Below, in pieces: positions 59,533 through 64,000 of a stretch of DNA of 64,000 nt. The position numbers and the translations under genes were made by a program. The notes beneath the pieces are model-generated. The model had not been told where the DNA came from. It worked only from the letters and a program-made list of their open reading frames with translations, and made no database searches. Origin of the DNA: Streptomyces sp. yr375. GTDB lineage: Bacteria; Actinomycetota; Actinomycetes; Streptomycetales; Streptomycetaceae. Numbering within the stretch: position 1 is the first letter of the stretch; each line of letters starts with the position of its first letter. Location of the stretch: NCBI RefSeq assembly GCF_900110755.1, contig NZ_FOFF01000002.1:248001-312000 (forward strand), in the 5' to 3' direction.

Positions 59533-60219
59533 ATGACCCAGGCCAACGCGCACGACGATGTGCAGGACGGCGTACCGCACTACGTGCAGGACAACGTGCG
59601 TGTGAACACCTCGTGGGAACGCGTCGACGAGGCGCTGCTCGACCGGTTCCGCGCCCACTCCGTCGCCAACCTCGGTGACGCCCTCGACCGGCTGAACATC
59701 GTCGACGGCGGCATCTCGGCGGTCTGGAACGGCGCCCGCGCCGTCGGCAGGGCGCTCCCCGTGCTCACCGTCGCGGGCGACAACAAGGCCGTGATCGCCG
59801 CGCTCGACCACATCCGCCCCGGCGACATCCTCGTCATCAACGCGTTCGGCTACGACGGCCGCGCGATCGTCGGCGACAACCTCGCCCAGCGGTTCGCGGT
59901 GTACGGCGCGGTCGGCGCGGTCGTCGACGGATACGTCCGCGACGCCGCGATCATCGAGCAGCTCGGCGTGCCGGTCTTCGCCCGTGGGCTCACCCCGGCG
60001 GGGCCGTTCAAGAACGGCCCGGGCACGATCGGCGAGGCCGTCGCCATCGGCGGCGTCGTGGTGAACCCCGGCGACATCGTCGCCGCCGACGGGGACGGCG
60101 TCATCGTCATCCCGCCGCACCGCGCCGAGGAGGCGCTCAAGGCCGTCGAGGAGATCGTCGCCCGCGAGGCGGCGCTCGACGCCGAGGTCGAGGCGCTGCG
60201 GAACAAGGCCGCCCGATGA
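59533..60219 (+). CDS. RraA-like aldolase-type protein
   Basis: A 228-residue RraA/HMG-aldolase-fold protein. It has VANLGDALDRLN near residue 45, LPVLTVAGDNKAVIAALD, and DGYVRDAAIIEQLGVPVFARG, which includes the Arg and Asp that bind substrate and Mg in 4-hydroxy-4-methyl-2-oxoglutarate aldolases. In this operon it may be a retro-aldolase of a keto-deoxy sugar acid or oxaloacetate decarboxylase (inference). AGGGAG lies six to seven bases before the ATG. Its TGA overlaps the next ATG (ATGA). Confidence 0.85.
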   Translation: MTQANAHDDVQDGVPHYVQDNVRVNTSWERVDEALLDRFRAHSVANLGDALDRLNIVDGGISAVWNGARAVGRALPVLTVAGDNKAVIAALDHIRPGDILVINAFGYDGRAIVGDNLAQRFAVYGAVGAVVDGYVRDAAIIEQLGVPVFARGLTPAGPFKNGPGTIGEAVAIGGVVVNPGDIVAADGDGVIVIPPHRAEEALKAVEEIVAREAALDAEVEALRNKAAR

Positions 60220-61283
60220 CCGGGCACGGTCCGGTGCCCGAGCGCCTCCGCGTCGCCGTCGCCGCACCGCTGTCCGAGGAGAACTGCGCGCGCATCCGGG
60301 AGCTGGAACCGCGCATCGACCTCGTCGTCGACCACTCCGTCCTCCCGCCGATGCGCTGGCCCGCCGACTTCTCGGGCGACCCGGCCTGGCAGCGCACCCC
60401 CCGCCAACAGCGCGTCTACGAAGCCGCCCTCGACTCGGCCGACGCCCTGTACGGCATCCCCGACGTCGACCCGGCCGCCCTCGCACGCGCCGTCCGGGCC
60501 AACCCCCGCCTGCGCTGGGTGCACACCATGGCCGCCGGCGGAGGCGGCCAGGTCAAGGCCGCCGGGCTGAGCGCCGACGAACTCGACCGGGTCCTCTTCA
60601 CCACCTCCGCCGGAGTGCACGGCCGTCCGCTCGCCGAGTTCGCCGTCTTCGGCGTCCTCGCGGCGGCCAAGGACCTGCCCCGCCTGACCCGCCAGCAGCG
60701 CGACCACGAGTGGAGCGGCCGCTGGACGATGGGCCAGGTGAGCCGGCAGACCGTGCTGGTGCTCGGCCTCGGCGGGATCGGCCGGCAGGTCGCCGCCGCG
60801 CTGCACGCGCTGGGCGCGACGGTCATCGGCACGAGCCGCAGGGACGTCGACGTCCCCGGCGTCGCCACCGTGATCCACCCCGACCGCATCACCGAGGTGG
60901 CCGCCACCGTGGACGCGGTCGTGAACACGCTCCCCGGCACCGAGGCGACCGAACACCTCCTGGGCAAGCGGTTCTTCGACGCCGTACGCTCCGGCACGGC
61001 CCTCGTCAACGTCGGCCGCGGCACCGTCGTCGACGAGGCGGCCCTCCTCGAAGCCCTGGACTCGGGCCGGATCGGCTTCGCCGCGCTGGACGTCTTCGAG
61101 ACCGAACCGCTGCCCGCCCACAGCCCGCTCTGGGACCACGAGCGCGTGCTCGTGAGCCCGCACACCGCCGCGCTCGACGCCGCGGAGGACCGCCGCATCG
61201 CCGAACTCTTCGCCGCCAACGCCACCCGGCTCCTCGACGGACAGCGCCCGCTCAACCGCGTGAACACCGTCGAGTTCTACTGA
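60216..61283 (+). CDS. D-2-hydroxyacid dehydrogenase
   Basis: A 355-residue NAD(P)-dependent D-isomer-specific 2-hydroxyacid dehydrogenase. The nucleotide motif is VLGLGGIG, followed by a basic SRRD segment (NADP-like). Catalytic residues are visible in VNVGRGTVVDEAALL (Arg), FETEPLPAHSPLW (Glu) and VSPHTAA (His). Next to idnD and idnO it probably reduces 2-keto acids such as 2-ketogulonate to idonate or gluconate. ATG overlaps the RraA-like stop. Confidence 0.88.
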   Translation: MTGHGPVPERLRVAVAAPLSEENCARIRELEPRIDLVVDHSVLPPMRWPADFSGDPAWQRTPRQQRVYEAALDSADALYGIPDVDPAALARAVRANPRLRWVHTMAAGGGGQVKAAGLSADELDRVLFTTSAGVHGRPLAEFAVFGVLAAAKDLPRLTRQQRDHEWSGRWTMGQVSRQTVLVLGLGGIGRQVAAALHALGATVIGTSRRDVDVPGVATVIHPDRITEVAATVDAVVNTLPGTEATEHLLGKRFFDAVRSGTALVNVGRGTVVDEAALLEALDSGRIGFAALDVFETEPLPAHSPLWDHERVLVSPHTAALDAAEDRRIAELFAANATRLLDGQRPLNRVNTVEFY

Positions 61284-61351
61284 CCGGCGCCGTCGGTTCC
61301 CCCGCCCCTGCCCCTGCCCCGACTCCCCTGACCAGGAAGACAGTTACGCAC

Positions 61352-62122
61352 ATGACGTCCCCCTTCGACCTCACCGGCAAAGTCGCCCTGGTCACCGGAT
61401 CGAGCCGGGGCATCGGACTCGGCATCGCCGCGGGACTCGCCGACGCCGGGGCCACCCTGGTGCTCAACGGCATCGACCCGGACCGCCTCGAAGCGACCCG
61501 CACGGCGCTCGCCGCCCGGTTCGGCGAGGAACGCGTCGCGGCCCGCGCCTTCGACATCGTCGACGAGGACGCCGTGGCGGAGGCCGTCGCGTCGATCGAG
61601 TCCGAGGTCGGCCCCCTCGACATCCTGGTGAACAACGCCGGCGTCCAGCACCGCGAACCCCTCGTCGACGTCAGCCTCGACGACTGGCGGCGCGTCGTCG
61701 ACACCGACCTCACCGGCGCCTTCGTCGTGGGCCGCCATGTCGCCCGCCGGATGCTGCCGCGCCGCACCGGCAAGATCATCAACATCTGCTCGGTCCAGAC
61801 CGACCTGGCCCGCCCGACCATCGGCCCCTACACGGCGGCCAAGGGCGCCCTGCGCAACCTCACCCGGGCCATGACGGCGGAATGGGCGGGCGACGGACTG
61901 CAGATCAACGGCATCGCGCCCGGATACATCCACACCGAGATGACGCAGAAGCTCGTGGACGACGACGAGTTCAACGCCTGGATCCTCGGCCGCACCCCCG
62001 CCCGGCGCTGGGGGACGGTGACCGACGTCGTCGGCCCCACGGTGTGGCTCGCGTCCAGCGCGTCCGACTACGTCAACGGCCAGATCATCTTCGTCGACGG
62101 CGGCATGACGGTCGTCGTCTGA
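61352..62122 (+). CDS. idnO: Gluconate 5-dehydrogenase (IdnO-like SDR)
   Basis: A 256-residue SDR closely matching E. coli IdnO: opening DLTGKVALVTGSSRGIGLG, NNAGVQHREP, INICSVQTDLARPTIGPYTA with catalytic Tyr, and QINGIAPGYIHTEMT and IFVDGGMTVVV at the end. It interconverts 5-ketogluconate and gluconate with NAD(P)H. It follows the hydroxyacid dehydrogenase by 68 bp; the ribosome site AGGAAG is about 12 bases upstream of the ATG. Confidence 0.9.
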   Translation: MTSPFDLTGKVALVTGSSRGIGLGIAAGLADAGATLVLNGIDPDRLEATRTALAARFGEERVAARAFDIVDEDAVAEAVASIESEVGPLDILVNNAGVQHREPLVDVSLDDWRRVVDTDLTGAFVVGRHVARRMLPRRTGKIINICSVQTDLARPTIGPYTAAKGALRNLTRAMTAEWAGDGLQINGIAPGYIHTEMTQKLVDDDEFNAWILGRTPARRWGTVTDVVGPTVWLASSASDYVNGQIIFVDGGMTVVV

Positions 62123-62150
62123 GAGCCGCCCCGCGAGATTGGGAACACCC

Positions 62151-63209
62151 ATGTCCTCCAGCAGCACCCCCGACGCCACCCCCGAGGCCACCATCGCGGT
62201 CGTCGCCCACGGCGCCGACGACCTCCGCGTCGAGCGGATCGCCGTACGCCCGCCCGGGCCCGGCGAGGCGGTCGTCGCCGTCGCCTACGGCGGCATCTGC
62301 GGCTCGGACCTGCACTACTGGCGGCACGGCGCCGTGGGGCAGTCCGTGCTGCGGGCGCCGATGGTCCTCGGGCACGAGGTGGTCGGCACCGTCGTACGGG
62401 CGGCGGCCGACGGCACCGGACCGGCCGCGGGCACCCGCGTCGCGGTCCACCCGGCGACGCACGAGGACACCGACGCCCGCTACCCGCACGACCGGCCGAA
62501 CCTCTCCCCGGGGGTGCGCTACCTCGGCTCGGCCGCCCGGTTCCCGCACACCGAGGGCGCGTTCGCCCGCGAGATCGTGCTGCCGTCGGCGATGCTGCGC
62601 GCCCTGCCCGCGGGACTCGACCTGCGCCTCGCCGCCCTGGCCGAGCCGGCCGCCGTCGCCTGGCACGCCGTGGCGCAGGCGGGCGACCTGCGGGGCAAGC
62701 GGGTCCTGGTCGTCGGCAGCGGGCCCATCGGCGCGCTCGCCGTCGCGGTGGCCGCGCGCGCCGGGGCCGCCGAGATCGTGGCCGTCGACCTGCACGCGAA
62801 GCCGCTCGAGATCGCCACCGCCGTCGGCGCGACGCGCACGCTGCACGCCGGTGACGCCGAAGGCATCGCCGCCGTGGACGCCGACGTGGTGATCGAGTCC
62901 TCCGGCAACCACCGCGGTCTCGCCTCCGCCCTCGCCGGCGCCACCCGGGGCGGCACGGTGGTCATGGTCGGTCTCCTGCCCAACGGCGACCAGCCCGTGC
63001 CGATCGCGCACGCCATCACCCGGGAACTGCGCATGGTCGGCTCGTTCCGGTTCAACGACGAGATCGACCACGTCATCGCGGCGCTGGCCGACGGGAGCCT
63101 GGCCGTCGGACCGGTCGTCACCCACACCTTCGAACTCGACGACGCACTGAAGGCCTTCACCGTCGCCGCCGATGCCTCGGTCTCGGGCAAAGTACTCCTC
63201 ACGTTCTGA
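62151..63209 (+). CDS. idnD: L-idonate 5-dehydrogenase-like zinc alcohol dehydrogenase, structural zinc site lost
   Basis: A 352-residue medium-chain dehydrogenase close to IdnD. Catalytic zinc marks GGICGSDLHYW (C50) and GHE (75-76) are intact, and the Rossmann motif VVGSGPIGALA is present. The four structural-zinc cysteines are replaced (E105, D108, Y111, S119 in PATHEDTDARYPHDRPNLS). It should oxidise L-idonate to 5-ketogluconate, which IdnO then reduces. ATG at 62151 with GGGAA seven bases upstream is preferred over a TTG upstream. Confidence 0.87.
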   Translation: MSSSSTPDATPEATIAVVAHGADDLRVERIAVRPPGPGEAVVAVAYGGICGSDLHYWRHGAVGQSVLRAPMVLGHEVVGTVVRAAADGTGPAAGTRVAVHPATHEDTDARYPHDRPNLSPGVRYLGSAARFPHTEGAFAREIVLPSAMLRALPAGLDLRLAALAEPAAVAWHAVAQAGDLRGKRVLVVGSGPIGALAVAVAARAGAAEIVAVDLHAKPLEIATAVGATRTLHAGDAEGIAAVDADVVIESSGNHRGLASALAGATRGGTVVMVGLLPNGDQPVPIAHAITRELRMVGSFRFNDEIDHVIAALADGSLAVGPVVTHTFELDDALKAFTVAADASVSGKVLLTF

Positions 63210-63211
63210 TA

Positions 63212-63270
63212 CAGAGTGACTGACACAGACTGCCCAACCAACCGTTTAACCAAGTGTCAGAGTGACTGAC
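63212..63270. repeat. Direct repeat before gnd
   Basis: CAGAGTGACTGAC occurs at 63212-63224 and 63258-63270 in the 94-bp gap before the gnd gene, with further GACTGACT units between 63270 and 63282. Possibly a slippage product or binding site; nothing more can be said. Confidence 0.55.
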
Positions 63271-63303
63271 CGACTGACTGATCTGATCGAAAGAGGCCCC
63301 CGG

Positions 63304-64000
63304 ATGAGCACCAGCGCAGTGGCGAACATCGGCGTCGTCGGGCTGGCGGTGATGGGATCGAACCTGGCACGCAACCTCGCCTCCCGCGAGGGCAACACCG
63401 TCGCCGTCTACAACCGCACCCATGCCCGTACCGAAGAACTCGTCGACGCCCACCCCGAGGCGGGCTTCGTGGCCGCCTCGTCGATCGACGAGTTCGTCGC
63501 GTCGCTGGCCAGGCCGCGTACCGCGATCATCATGGTGCAGGCGGGAGCGGGCACGGACGCGGTCATCGACCAGCTCGCCGAGCGGTTCGAGCCCGGCGAC
63601 ATCATCGTCGACGGCGGCAACGCGAACTTCCAGGACACCATCGCCCGCGAGCAGCGGATGGCACCCACCGGCATCCACTTCGCGGGCGTCGGCATCTCCG
63701 GCGGCGAGGAGGGCGCCCTCAACGGCCCGTCGATCATGCCGGGCGGCTCGGCGGAGTCCTACGAGACCCTCGGGCCGATCCTCGCGTCGATCGCCGCGGT
63801 CGCCGAGGGCGAACCCTGCGTCACACACGTGGGCACCGACGGCGCCGGCCACTTCGTCAAGATGATCCACAACGGCATCGAGTACGCCGACATGCAGTTG
63901 ATCGGCGAGGCCTACGACCTGCTGCGGACGGTGGGCGGGCTCCAGCCGCAGGCCATCGCCGACACCTTCGCCGACTGGAACAAGGGCCCGCTCGAGTCGT
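63304..64000 (+). CDS. gnd: 6-phosphogluconate dehydrogenase, decarboxylating (partial)
   Basis: The first 232 residues are present; the rest runs past the right edge. The NADP motif is GVVGLAVMGSNLARNL, with VYNRT after it. The substrate-binding GISGGEEGALNGPSIMPGG and catalytic GHFVKMIHNGIEYADMQLI with Lys and Asn are intact. It converts 6-phosphogluconate to ribulose 5-phosphate and completes the idonate-gluconate route if a gluconate kinase exists beyond the window. ATG is preceded by AAAGAGG about eight bases upstream. It is the last visible gene of the operon. Confidence 0.95.
   Translation, partial: MSTSAVANIGVVGLAVMGSNLARNLASREGNTVAVYNRTHARTEELVDAHPEAGFVAASSIDEFVASLARPRTAIIMVQAGAGTDAVIDQLAERFEPGDIIVDGGNANFQDTIAREQRMAPTGIHFAGVGISGGEEGALNGPSIMPGGSAESYETLGPILASIAAVAEGEPCVTHVGTDGAGHFVKMIHNGIEYADMQLIGEAYDLLRTVGGLQPQAIADTFADWNKGPLES

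Noticed and set aside
63212..63270. Direct repeats considered as att sites
   Set aside because: They are 46 bp apart, with no integrase or tRNA gene and no element between them.

Overview
The window is a very GC-rich actinobacterial chromosome segment, almost certainly from a Streptomyces species. The evidence is strong third-position GC bias, frequent GTG starts, purine-rich ribosome binding sites, and typical families: a PAS/GAF/SpoIIE phosphatase, a SARP-type regulator, DUF2252, DUF6355 and an HTGGGALA-type cell-surface protein. I see no rRNA, tRNA, CRISPR array, transposase or prophage integrase.

Left part (1-6 kb): a myo-inositol or related polyol module. A lipoprotein substrate-binding protein, permease, single-domain ABC ATPase and sugar-phosphate isomerase are transcribed leftward, followed by an IolC-like kinase cut by the window edge. 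A divergent LacI-family regulator lies at 4962-5996. Identical 14-bp palindromes (TTAAAGCGCTTTAA) sit in the divergent promoter region and just before the kinase, so one LacI protein probably controls the module. From 6 to 17.7 kb come single genes: a D-Ala-D-Ala carboxypeptidase, membrane and secreted proteins of unknown role, an alpha/beta hydrolase, a TIGR01777 epimerase-like protein, a Tat-exported flavin amine oxidase, an M19-like dipeptidase fused to an F5/8C domain, and a TetR regulator.

Centre (17.7-39.4 kb): a contractile injection system (eCIS-like) locus. Sixteen leftward genes run from sheath and inner tube through a zinc-ribbon protein, a 738-residue Pro/Ser/Thr-rich disordered protein, a DUF4255 cap-like protein, a small protein, a tube/baseplate adaptor, LysM, gpD-like, gpV-like, PAAR-like and gp25-like proteins, two large J-type baseplate proteins, a tail-I-like protein and DUF6519. 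Eleven junctions overlap by 1-4 bases. No AAA+ ATPase, recognisable tape measure or recognisable fibre gene is in the cluster. At its downstream end lie an M23-like protein with an altered metal ligand, an unrecognised 160-residue protein and a zinc-ribbon tail-anchored protein, all possible accessory or cargo proteins.

Right-centre (39.6-52.2 kb): a beta-lactamase-like serine hydrolase with an SH3-like tail, the PAS/GAF/PP2C phosphatase, a lipase-like hydrolase with a 74-residue leader gene, a short SARP regulator, a divergent pair of paralogous bactofilin-like proteins (one carrying leucine-rich repeats), a DHA2-type MFS exporter, a DUF2252 protein and a carboxymuconolactone decarboxylase-like protein.

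Right part (52.4-64 kb): leftward genes for an MHS-type MFS transporter, 5-oxoprolinase subunits PxpA/B/C, an SDR, a PLP aminotransferase and a TetR regulator. A similar TGAGAATA-NN-TTC motif lies upstream of both the transporter and the SDR. Across a 460-bp divergent intergenic region is a rightward L-idonate/5-ketogluconate operon (RraA-like protein, D-2-hydroxyacid dehydrogenase, IdnO, IdnD, and 6-phosphogluconate dehydrogenase cut by the right edge), preceded by a near-perfect 24-bp palindrome.
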